This document shows positions 22,166-31,856 of a stretch of DNA of 64,000 nucleotides, one piece after another (within the stretch, counting starts at the first letter, position 1; each line of letters opens with the position of its first letter). The position numbers and the translations under genes are program-made. The stretch spans positions 124,001 through 188,000 of the forward strand of contig JABMLP010000022.1 of assembly GCA_013176395.1 (NCBI GenBank), in the 5' to 3' direction. The stretch is from Venturia oleaginea (lineage: Eukaryota > Ascomycota > Dothideomycetes > Venturiales > Venturiaceae). The notes below the pieces were generated by a model. It was given only the letters and a program-made list of their open reading frames with translations, ran no database searches and was not told the origin of the DNA.

Positions 22166-22873
22166 ATGTATACCAAGCTCGAAGATTCTCAGCTCGAAGA
22201 TTCTCAGCTCGACGATTCTCTACTAGAGGTTGAGCCGCATCGTCCTGCAAGTGCTCGACAACGTGGCACTCTCTATCCTTCCATTGGCATATTTATCTCC
22301 ATTTCTGTGGCATTGGTACTCTTCGCAGTTACAAGACTGCCACACAGAGACGGGAACGGTCAAGTAAGAGAATGCGGCCACTCCGTACTTGAAGCCAAAG
22401 CAAACGGTTGCAAGTTCGATCCGACAACATTTGCTTGGCTCCCTGGTAAGATGAAATAATTGCACCAAAGTGTATCCCATCAATTACGCGGCTGATAATG
22501 TTCAGAGAGATGTCAGGACCATGAATTGGCAGATGAATGGCGAAATGGGAACTTCAAAATATACGCAAACCGCTTCGGCAATGTAACCAAAACGGAGCAG
22601 GAATTCGGCGATGATTTAGGTCCCGCCTACATCACGAACGCGGTACACAAGGGACATAACTGCTGACATTTCCATTTCGCTGATAATAAACAGGTGCACA
22701 AGGCTCACTGTGCATTCGCTTGGAGAATGATGCATCGATATTACCGACGTGGGCAAAAACCTCATTCGGGACTTGATTACGTCCATACGAAACATTGCGC
22801 GAAAGTCATCCAGGAGAAAGGTGAAGACCTCATCATTAAAACGAGAGCTATCGTCGGATTTCCAGCATGCTAG
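22166..22873 (+). CDS. UstYa/DUF3328-like membrane protein with two HxxHC motifs
   Basis: Exons 22166-22445, 22506-22642 and 22694-22873 give 198 residues; both introns (60 and 51 bp) are GT-AG and keep frame. A cytosolic tail, with a short in-frame repeat (LEDSQ LEDSQ), precedes one membrane segment at about residues 37-58. A lumenal domain follows with ECGHSVLEAKANGCKFD and then two HxxHC motifs, HKAHC and HTKHC. The paired HxxHC motifs mark UstYa-type proteins, which oxidatively cyclise ribosomal peptides such as ustiloxin and asperipin. The CGxSxxEAxxxGC part belongs to a widespread, mostly uncharacterised subgroup, so the enzymatic role is less certain. It starts 455 bp from the divergent subtilase gene and lies 9 kb from the repeat precursor. 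Confidence 0.72.
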
Positions 22874-23609
22874 GCGCAAAACTTCAAATTGAAAGCTTTG
22901 TTCACTTACCAGGATACGATTTGGCATCAGTATGGACAGACGGCGGAGAGAGCAGGCAAGGAGGAAACGGGAAACATTTCATGAAGAGCTGGAATCCTGC
23001 TGATGACTGTCAGATCTAGAATATGTTGCGAATGAGCTTTAATCCACACGAGGCGGCATGGAGCGTGATATATGATCGATGCTGGGCGATACTCTCGATA
23101 CTACAAGTTGTGGAGAGAAACGAATGAGAACCAGACACGATGCTACAGTTGTATCCAGAGAGCACGCGTAACTGTTGGGTCAATAATTCATGCCCTCTGC
23201 ACATATGATAGAATTTCAAACTTCATTGCCAGCTCTGTACAGTGGAATATTGTCTCACGAAGTCTGCACTCTCACTCTTTCTCGTTGCACATCGTAAACG
23301 ACCTCCGAGGCTTTCATGCTTATTGTCGACAAGGGCCATGAAATCACGACTCATCTCCAAATATCATTGATGGGCGAACATTTTCTTCCGGGTTACCACG
23401 GGAACTTCATTTATGGGCGGTAGGTATACCCAGCACTACTTGTGTCGGCTCTTCCGGTCCGGCCACCTCCATCCTTCCTACTCTCACTTGTAGATCAGCT
23501 CACATGGTGCACAGTGCGGATCAACGATAAGGGCGTTATTTTACGATCTAGGCACGTCAAGGTGTATCAGGAGATGCAAGCAGATAAATTTGCTGACGTA
23601 AATAACAAC
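22874..23609. other. Spacer between the UstYa-like gene and the MULE
   Basis: No gene is recognised. The first part should carry the 3' end of the UstYa-like transcript. Confidence 0.4.
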
Positions 23610-26467
23610 CGGCTAATGACTGTACACCCACAATCATCGACTTTTCGGACTATTGCATACATGACTGCGACGATTGCAATTATTGTATGTTCAATGACTA
23701 TTACATACATACAATTCTGTAGCAATCAACACAATTAATATAGTTACAGTCAACACAGTGGAGGGCAACTTACCGTGCAAACTTCTGCTCAAAAACCCGA
23801 TTTCAGCACACCAACAACCTCAAATTACACCTATGGCGACACTATTATCAAGCCAGGCGCTGTCCCAGCGCTCTCAAAAACCTCCTGCACCTGGAGATCC
23901 CTCTCTATCCAACGCTCCAGCTTGGAATGACTTTCGAGACTCTTGAGGAAGCCAAAAAACTCATTACCGACGCGATTGCGGCCGCCAATGAGTCTTTCAA
24001 CGTTAAGAACAGCAAGCCCCAGTTCTGACAACTCGAATGCCGTGGTCGTGAGAAGCATACATGCCTATTCGCAATACGAGTAGCCCTCGTAGGCAAGCCA
24101 ATGGAGTGGAAGTTACGACAACTTAAGAAGCATACGTGTCCCTCCCAGTGTCCTATTGGCTGGCAGCGCGTTCATTCAGTCAAATATCTCGCTTGAAACC
24201 ACTTCGATATTGTCGCCAATAATCGCAAACTCCCCTCGAAATTTGTACAAGATGAAGCACGTCTCGAGCAGGGCAACAAGATCTCCAGCCGGCAAGCCCA
24301 TCGCACTGTGGTAGAGGTTAGGAACCAGATTGAAGGGGAGGAGAGTAAGCAGTTTCAGTACATCAAACCCTTGCTACTGGCGCTTCACGACGCGAAGATT
24401 CACGATCATGAGTTCATCTCTGAGGAGGAGGGAGACATTAGCGCAGATTGGGCTGAACTCTGCAACTTATATAACGGCGCTACTATCAAGTACAAGTCAG
24501 AGAGAGGTGTCTTTCAAGCCGCTGTAATTATGCCTTCGGCGTGTACTTTGGCTCTCGACAGATGTCGTAGTCTTCTCGTCGTTGACGGCACTCACTGCTC
24601 CTCCAAATATGGAGGCATCCTGCTTGTTGTCACCACCGTGGATGCCGACGAAAACAACCTCCTTATAGCCTGGGCAATCGTACCTACAGAGTCAAAAGAT
24701 TGGTGGGAATGGTTCCTCGAAGCCATCGTCGAAAACCTCACAATGTTTGGCAGAGAAAAAGGCAATGACCCTGGAGAGTTTGCGATAATCACTGACCGCG
24801 GCAAAGGCCTCGTCCCAGCTATCACTAAGTACTTTCCGGGCTCCTGGCATTACTACTGCACCTGGCATCTTGCAGAGAATGTAGATGACCACTACATAAT
24901 TACGGCCAAATTCAAGCAGATGTGCCGTGTCACCTCCCACCGCGAATTCCAAGCTCTTCTTAAAGAAATACGTGTTCTCAACCCGGAGGCGGCCAAGTAT
25001 ATTGAGGATATTGACAACGGCAAATTTGATCGCTGGGCATCCGCCTACGCGCCTTACGGCGAGTTTCCTTGTTACGGGCACACTTCATCTGGCGTTGGAG
25101 AGTCAATGAACGGCAGATATCTTGATGAGAGGCGGAAGCCGATTCTGTACATGTTGGAAGACATCTGGACCGCCACAATTCAGCTGTTCTATGACCGCGG
25201 CGAGTTCGTACAGAAGGACAATGTTTTTACGAGATTTGCCGTCAACCACATCGCAGATCGCAGAGATGTTGGCCGGAAGATGATTTGCGTTCCACAGAAT
25301 AAAGGTATGTCAGAATCGCGCCATTTTGAAGCTCCTAAACTGACATTAGATAGGCAAGGCAATTGTACGACTTCTGAACACCGCCGCTATTGGCTGGCGC
25401 GTCGATTTAGATGCGAGAACTTGTACTTGCCTTGAGTGGCAGGACATACGTCTTCCCTGCGCTCATGCTTGGTGCGCTGCCGATTTCTTCAAAGTCAATT
25501 CTAATATCCTACTCTTTGGCACTGACAACGTCGAGAATCTAGGTCTAGGCGATGTAACCACCGGCATCCAAATCTACATGGCTCAACGCTATAGAGAGAC
25601 CTACCTTCCTTCCTGTCGCACAATCCTTGTTAATGAACTGATGCCCGACAACGTTACTGAGCCTCCGGAGTTGAAAGAAAATGGCCCTGGCCGCCCTCGG
25701 AAGAAGCGCTTCCGAAAACACACTGTCCTCTCACAAATTAAGCAAAATTCGAAGCGCAAAAACCCCAAGTCACGTTCAGAGAAGAGCCAGGAAAAAGAGA
25801 AGGTCACAATTGAGGTTTCAGATGACGAGAAAAGCGACGAGGATGACACTGACCCGGAGGCAGAGGAGAGTCTGTTTGTCAAGGATAATGAGCCCTCTGA
25901 GGATGAGGTAAAACGACGTAGGCATCAAGAAGAGCGTGCTAGCATTGGGGCTAGGAACTTTGAGCTTGCAAAGAGACACCACGGCATCGAGACTAATGAG
26001 GAATATCGCGAGTTTCACGCCGCTGAAATCGCTGGATCAGAGGCTCAAGAACAGCTCGAAAAGGTACGACAGAAGGGCACTAAACTTCAGCCAAAAGCAG
26101 TACAATTGGCAGACGAGATCAGCGAGATTCAGGCGACAATTGAAACAGCACGGTTCTGAGCGAGATATTTGAGCCAAAATGATGAGTTTAATTGAGTTGA
26201 GTCGATTGCCGTGTAGTTTGAGTTTGTACATTATTCAAATGCGGTTAGCGCCATTCTATGGTGATGGTCGGGACTTCGATTACAGCAGCGACTCTATGCA
26301 ATGAATGGCTGACCCTTTTGGCCTCAAACATATAATCAGTGACTATCGCATACAATTAATGACTAAAACATACACGACTTTGTCTTCATGCCAAATGATT
26401 GTGCTGGTCATTGCGTCTATGTGCTGGTCCGAAAATTCGATGATTGTGGGTGTACTGTCATTAGCCG
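23610..26467 (+). mobile_element. Mutator-like element (MULE) with terminal inverted repeats
   Basis: Inverted repeats of about 40 bp at 23610-23655 and 26425-26467 share CGGCTAATGAC, GTACACCCACAATCATCGA and TTTTCGGAC. They enclose a MULE-family transposase gene. No clear 8-11 bp target duplication is visible, perhaps through decay. The ~120 bp just beyond (26487-26610) is purine-rich and AT-rich. Confidence 0.78.
23927..26159 (+). pseudogene. MULE transposase with in-frame stops
   Basis: The frame runs from about 23927 to 25304, through a 49-bp intron (25305-25353, GTATGT...TAG), to 26159. Order: an N-terminal zinc-finger-like region, the MULE transposase core (LLVVDGTHCSSKYGG, ITDRGKGLVPA, WHYYCTWHLAENV), a SWIM zinc finger (CTCLEWQDIRLPCAHAWC) and a charged coiled-coil tail. 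TGA codons at 24026-24028 and 24194-24196 break the N-terminal part and look like CGA-to-TGA changes, the kind RIP makes. A further frameshift probably separates the 23831 start region. After 24196 the frame is open for about 640 codons, so a truncated protein could still be made. Confidence 0.8.
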
Positions 26468-27523
26468 CTATAAAAAACTTAAAAAGGCGTAATTAGAGGA
26501 GGCTAAAAAGGAGGCTAAGAGAGTATAAGGCTATTTTAGAAGGTATATAGATGAGGAGCTAAAAAGAGTTTTAGAAGTAGCTACTAAATTTTATAGTAGG
26601 CTGGTATAAAGTTTGGGTAGGAAAAAGGAAGCAATTGAAATTGTGGTGCTGCATTTGTCCACCTCCGCCAAATGCCTGTCACTCCACAAGGGGGTAGTCT
26701 TAACGATAAGAACCAGTAACAAAACCATTATGTTGTCCATCCTTTCTCCACTGGGCATTATCACCTCGAGCACCTTTGATCAACCAACCATTTTCACGAA
26801 CAGGCCAGTTTGTGCTGTTTTCTCTAGCATGAGAGGGACAAGAGCTAAGTCTTAACCTCGGGTAAGAGAAGAGCTAGATATGTCTCTTGCTAACCCTGCT
26901 CCTCTCGAATTCGACTTTGAAGTAATCGAGCTTGCTGACACGCCATTTCCCCTTCTACACCCTTCCCGTTGTCGTTATTCTCCATTGTCATCTTCGAGCA
27001 CCATACAGACCATTTGTCTATTCCTCCCTCTCGCTTCCACATCTTGTCAAGAGACTCGCGAATTGTCCACCCTCCTTGGCCACCGCTGCTTATTCCGGAA
27101 CCCCGCCGCTTGTTTCGCGGCTTGCATAGACAAGCTTCGAATCGCACGGGAGATACAATTCACAAAACTAGGCATGGGAAGCTACGAGTAAAGAGAAGGC
27201 GTATATCCTCACGCTAGCATAGACATAAACGACAGGAGGATATGCCGAAATTTTGATTGGCAACCGCATCTTGTTACACGTCCCCCGCGAAAGAGTACAG
27301 GGACATCAACAAATTGGAAGCCATTACAATCTCTTTAGATGCTGTGTATTATTTGACGGGGACCATTGGTAGCACGTCTGGAGCGTATAGCCTGTTCGAA
27401 GTCGTATAGTTCATTGAGACTTGTTTTGCTTTGATCTAGAGTCGTTAATTGTGTGTTTCTCTCTGCTTTTGCCGAATTATTATTGCGATTGTGTCCATTG
27501 TGTTTGTCCTCTCTATCAGCAGG
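26468..27523. other. Spacer between the MULE and the SET gene
   Basis: No gene is recognised. Short open frames at 26880-27217 overlap in several frames on both strands and show no conserved motif. The last part should be the SET gene promoter. Confidence 0.4.
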
Positions 27524-28657
27524 ATGTCAAGTGGCTCAAGTCTGCCTCGGACGACTTTGTTCGAAGTCAAGGAAACACCCACTTGTGGGAGAGGAGCATT
27601 TGCTCTTCAGGATATACCGGCTGGAACACCACTGCTTCAGACCGCATCGTTACCAGCTTCTGTCATTTTGAGAAATTATAAGCGTGAGGTCTGCGCCCAG
27701 TGTTTTATGTACGAGCGTGGAAGGAATCTGAAGACTAGATTAACGGAGACTGGTCATTCGTTTTGTGGTCAGGAGTGTCTTCGATCTTGGATGAAGGATG
27801 AGGGACCAGTTGCGATTCAGGCGTGGACGGCGATAGAAGGATTCATCAAGAGCAAAAGTGCGCAGAGGAATGGGTTCATTTATGGGAATGATGATGATGA
27901 CTTCCATGATATGAACGATACACGACCGAATGAGGAAGAGATACGAACAGCTTGGGATTCAGTATCAAGTACAGCCCATTTCATCCTCGAAGCCCGAAAT
28001 GGATCAACAAGGAAACCGCACAGGAGAGCTTTAATATCTGTTCTCGCCATATCTCCAAATCCAGATTACCTCTCCTTTCTCCTCTCGGCAACAATCTCCC
28101 GTTCTAAAACTGAACTACTACCAACGGAATGGGAAACCCTTCTCCAGTTAGTCCCAGACCCAAAACCATACGCTACGTCCTCATGCCTACAAGCAGCGAT
28201 CCAATCATACCTCCACCTCCTCGCTATCCTTCCCATCCCCCTCCTCCCATACATAAACGCGGCGGCCTTCCTCGACCTCGCCGAACGCGATTCGCACAAC
28301 TCTTTCGGTATCCGCAGTCTCGATGACGGTGGTGATGAGTTTCTGGGTTATGGTGTTTGGCCTGTAGCTTCTTTCTTTAATCATTCGTGTACTCCGAATG
28401 TGGGGAAGAGAAGGGTGGGGAGGGGATGGGGTTTCTGGACGAATAGGGCGGCAGAGAGGGGAGAGGAGTTGTGTATTAGTTATATGGGAGGTGATGAGGT
28501 TGATTTGGATTTGGGGAAGAGAAGGAAGAGGTTGAACGAGACGTGGGCTTTCGAGTGTGGGTGTGAGAGATGTGTGATAGAGGATGTGCAGGTTCTGAAT
28601 GGCGTTGAGGTTTTGGTGGAGGGAGAGGGGAATAGGAAGGGCAAGGATGAGATGTGA
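27524..28657 (+). CDS. SET-domain protein (SET6/SMYD-like)
   Basis: A 377-residue intronless protein. The N-terminal SET half (TPTCGRGAFALQDIPAGTPL) is split by a cysteine-rich insert (CAQCFMYERG, then HSFCGQECLRSW) that resembles a reduced MYND finger, and a helical middle region. The C-terminal SET half has the cofactor and catalytic motifs SFFNHSCTPN and EELCISYMG, then a post-SET-like CGCERC. This layout is that of SMYD/SET6-type lysine methyltransferases; the substrate is unknown. An upstream in-frame start at 27449 would add a hydrophobic leader, but the ATG at 27524 fits the SET start better. Confidence 0.85.
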   Translation: MSSGSSLPRTTLFEVKETPTCGRGAFALQDIPAGTPLLQTASLPASVILRNYKREVCAQCFMYERGRNLKTRLTETGHSFCGQECLRSWMKDEGPVAIQAWTAIEGFIKSKSAQRNGFIYGNDDDDFHDMNDTRPNEEEIRTAWDSVSSTAHFILEARNGSTRKPHRRALISVLAISPNPDYLSFLLSATISRSKTELLPTEWETLLQLVPDPKPYATSSCLQAAIQSYLHLLAILPIPLLPYINAAAFLDLAERDSHNSFGIRSLDDGGDEFLGYGVWPVASFFNHSCTPNVGKRRVGRGWGFWTNRAAERGEELCISYMGGDEVDLDLGKRRKRLNETWAFECGCERCVIEDVQVLNGVEVLVEGEGNRKGKDEM

Positions 28658-28736
28658 TATATTGGTTCATCTACTGATTTTATTTGCGCAGGCAGTCGGG
28701 TTGGATAGATGATGATCTTGAGAACATTATGATATA

Positions 28737-29052
28737 ACGTATTCCACCACCGAGCCGGCCACTTTTCCTTGGCACGACCAACTCATATTACGCCTCTTCA
28801 ATTTTATCGCTATCAACAATAGATTCCAAGTCTGTCGTGCTGCTATCTGATTCAGAAGATATCTCAATATCCTTTTTACACCTTCGAGCATTGTGCCCAG
28901 GCTTTGAATTGGCCAGAGGTATAGGCCTGAAGAGCGAGATCAATTCTGCCTTCTTCTTGAACGGCTATCGCGTTGCGTTGTTGAGACATTGCGTGTTGAA
29001 GAGGTTAAGGGCTGTGCCAAGGAAAAGTGGCCGGCTCGGTGGTGGAATACGT
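28737..29052 (-). mobile_element. 316-bp pogo/Fot1-derived MITE
   Basis: TA duplications (28735-28736 and 29053-29054) enclose near-perfect inverted repeats of about 42 bp, starting ACGTATTCCACCACCGAGCC. On the minus strand an N-terminal transposase fragment starts at 28989 (MSQQRNAIAVQEEGRIDLAL). It runs straight into an out-of-frame C-terminal fragment (KPGHNARRCKKDIEISSESD) with a zinc-knuckle end. It is therefore an internal-deletion derivative of a full pogo/Fot1 element that lost the whole middle of the transposase. Confidence 0.85.
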
Positions 29053-29533
29053 TATATAGTACATGGGAAAGCAAATTCTGGACTCCTTCAGCCTATCTGA
29101 CTCTTCGGGCTTCTGAGTTCCTCTACATTTGTACTGTATACTTGCCGACTGCAACAGAGGCTTGATCAGCCTCGCGTGTCCACAGTTCCAACTTCGACCT
29201 TACCACAGCCTTGCCCGGGGCCCGCGTATGTACCAAAGAAGGACTGAAACTACAACAAACAACAATGACAGCGATCCAAATTCTTGCATTATCTAGACCA
29301 GCTCATACCAATTCCCCAGATCAGCTGCCAAAAGGTTTCATCATGTGGCAGCCCAAGCCTTGCATTGCTTCTTTAGCGGGAACGGCTATCGAACCTCGAT
29401 AGAGGGCGCAAAGCCCCAAGAACAACAACATACACACATTCCTTAGAGCCTCTCCTTTCTTCCTCCTCTCTCCTACGATAAACGCTCTCACATCCATCCG
29501 CAACAACTAATCCTATCGTAATCTTCCGCCATC
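29053..29533. other. Promoter and leader region of the PHO8-like gene
   Basis: No gene is seen. The last 100 bases are C- and T-rich, as in fungal 5' leaders. Confidence 0.45.
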
Positions 29534-31291
29534 ATGGCCGGTGGCGATGAGCCCCTGCTCCACCGCAGCGACTCCCCCGACTCCTCTCTGAACCCAGAAG
29601 AAGACGCCCTCCTCACAGGCGAACACGTCCGCCGCTCCTCCCAAGACAAATGGAAACTGTGGCGTGAAATCGGTCTCTTCACCTGGGCCCTCATTGCCAC
29701 AGCCGGTGTCATACTCCTCGCCGTCGTCTACCAGAAAGGACAATCAGATAATGGGACCAACAAACATACCCCCAGTGGAAAGCGTAATCTGATTATGATG
29801 GTGTCAGATGGCATGGGTCCAACGAGCCTGAGTATGACAAGGAGTTTCAAGCAACATCAATTTGGGTTGCCGTATTCGGAGCAGTTGGTTATTGATGGAC
29901 ATCTTATTGGACAATCGCGGACGAGGAGTTCTTCGAGTTTGGTCACGGATTCTGCTGCTGGGGCTACTGCTTTCTCGTGCGGTATGAAGAGTTATAATGG
30001 TGCTATCTCCGTGCTACCGGATGGAACTCCTTGCGGGACGGTATTAGAAGCGGCGAAAAAAGCTGGATACATGACTGGTCTTGTTGTGACAACAAGGATC
30101 ACGGATGCGACGCCTGCTTGCTTTGCTGCGCATGTAAATATGAGGGAAGAAGAAGACAGGATTGCCGAACAGCTTATGGGTGATTATCCTTTGGGCAGAG
30201 TTGTGGATCTCATTTTGGGTGGTGGACGATGCCATTTCTTGCCGAATACTACTGAGGGATCTTGTCGTGGAGATGGGAAGGATATCATCAAGGCTGGAGA
30301 GAAGGCAGGCTTCAACTATATCAGTAACCGTGCCGGATTTGATGGCTTGAAGCTGGGGAAAGCTGTTCAGCTGCCTCTTCTCGGACTCTTCGCCCGGACC
30401 GACATCCCATTTGAGATTGATCGTAGATATGAGAGCGATATCTATCCTTCGCTCCAAGAGATGGCAGAGACTGCAATGGCCGCACTCAGTGCAGCCACCG
30501 CCGACAGGGATAAGGGATTCTTTTTGATGATCGAGGGAAGCAGAATTGACCACGCCGGCCATGCAAATGACCCTGCGGCTCAGGTCCACGAAGTCCTGGC
30601 ATACGATGACGCTTTCGCGAGCGTCCTTGAGTTCTTGGACAAAGACAGCACACCAGGTATCATGGTCAGTACCTCTGACCACGAAACGGGCGGTCTAGCT
30701 GCTGCTCGCCAATTACATGCGACCTATCCAGAATATCTTTGGCATCCACAAGTCCTCGGAGCTGTTACCACTTCTGCAGAACGCCTCGGAGTAGAGTACT
30801 TCCACTATCGGCAGGACAATCCAGATCTCAACACCACGAAATGGATCAAACACACTCTGATAAACAAGCTTGGAATTTCCGACGCCAGCGAAGAAGAAAT
30901 AGCCCTCCTAGTCGACCACCCTGAACTCGCCCCCTACACCTTCGCAGATATTGTTTCTCGCCGCGCCCAGACAGGCTGGAGCACCCACGGTCACTCCGCC
31001 GCAGACGTTAATATCTACGCCTCCAGTGCCAAAGGTGCTGAAGCTCTCGTTGGAAACCACGAGAATACGGAAGTGGGACAGTTTTTGGCTGATTACTTGA
31101 AGCTGGATGTGAATGCCATTACCGAGGAATTGAAGGAGAAGGGGACAAAGTTGGATGTGTTTAGTGAGGAGGGCAGCAGTTGGATGGGGCGGAAACCGAA
31201 GAGTGGGGAGAGGTTGGATGGGCAGGATCATACGGATCATTATGTTGGGGATTTCAAGAAGCATAAGAGACGTGAGATTTGTGAGCGTTGA
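29534..31291 (+). CDS. PHO8: Repressible vacuolar alkaline phosphatase
   Basis: A 585-residue intronless type II membrane protein with one membrane segment at residues 46-66 and a lumenal alkaline phosphatase domain that releases phosphate from many monoesters. The catalytic serine is S140 in VTDSAAGATAFSCG. Metal ligands include D92 (VSDGMGP), the EGSRIDHAGHANDP segment, STSDHETGG and WSTHGHS. All family motifs are present and length is normal. In yeast the orthologue sits in the vacuole membrane and is matured by vacuolar proteases. The start ATG has a good context (CCATCATGGCC). Confidence 0.95.
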   Translation: MAGGDEPLLHRSDSPDSSLNPEEDALLTGEHVRRSSQDKWKLWREIGLFTWALIATAGVILLAVVYQKGQSDNGTNKHTPSGKRNLIMMVSDGMGPTSLSMTRSFKQHQFGLPYSEQLVIDGHLIGQSRTRSSSSLVTDSAAGATAFSCGMKSYNGAISVLPDGTPCGTVLEAAKKAGYMTGLVVTTRITDATPACFAAHVNMREEEDRIAEQLMGDYPLGRVVDLILGGGRCHFLPNTTEGSCRGDGKDIIKAGEKAGFNYISNRAGFDGLKLGKAVQLPLLGLFARTDIPFEIDRRYESDIYPSLQEMAETAMAALSAATADRDKGFFLMIEGSRIDHAGHANDPAAQVHEVLAYDDAFASVLEFLDKDSTPGIMVSTSDHETGGLAAARQLHATYPEYLWHPQVLGAVTTSAERLGVEYFHYRQDNPDLNTTKWIKHTLINKLGISDASEEEIALLVDHPELAPYTFADIVSRRAQTGWSTHGHSAADVNIYASSAKGAEALVGNHENTEVGQFLADYLKLDVNAITEELKEKGTKLDVFSEEGSSWMGRKPKSGERLDGQDHTDHYVGDFKKHKRREICER

Positions 31292-31856
31292 GCGGTCTCT
31301 GAGGGATTCTGAATACTGTGCAACTGTCTAGGACGTGAGCTTTCAGCGAGCGAGCGTGCAGAATTTCCCTGGCGTTGGGTGGAGTTCACGGTTGCTGCGG
31401 GTTCTCTCCTGTTATATACCTCTGTTCATCTATATCTTTTTGTTCTTGCTTGTGCATCGACTCTTCGTGGCGATCCATCTCTGCTGTGCCAAGTCTCAAG
31501 TGAATGATGAAAAGAATATTCCTACCCTAAACTTCGTGCCACTACACTCCTTCAACAATATCATCGACAACGCACGTCTACCCATCTCATCGCAGCGCTT
31601 CTCCCTCCAAAGATGCAGAGCGAGAGAGAGAGAGTAGTAGGCGCCACCTCCCCCTAGAACCAAAACAATCTTACATCAATTCGAGGATACGCATTTCCGG
31701 ATAAGAAACTCATTGATGATCTAGAGTGGAGAAGAGATATCAAATATATGCATTATGTATATTAGCCAATTTCGCACCTAGTTAAATTGTGTACCACATG
31801 CTTGATAACATGGAAACATGTCATTTCGTTATCCATCAACAGTCTCTTCTTGCTCA
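31292..31856. other. Converging 3' regions
   Basis: The PHO8-like gene ends at 31291 and the transcription factor gene ends at 31857 on the other strand, so both terminators lie here. No gene is seen; a short GAGA run is at about 31620. Confidence 0.45.
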
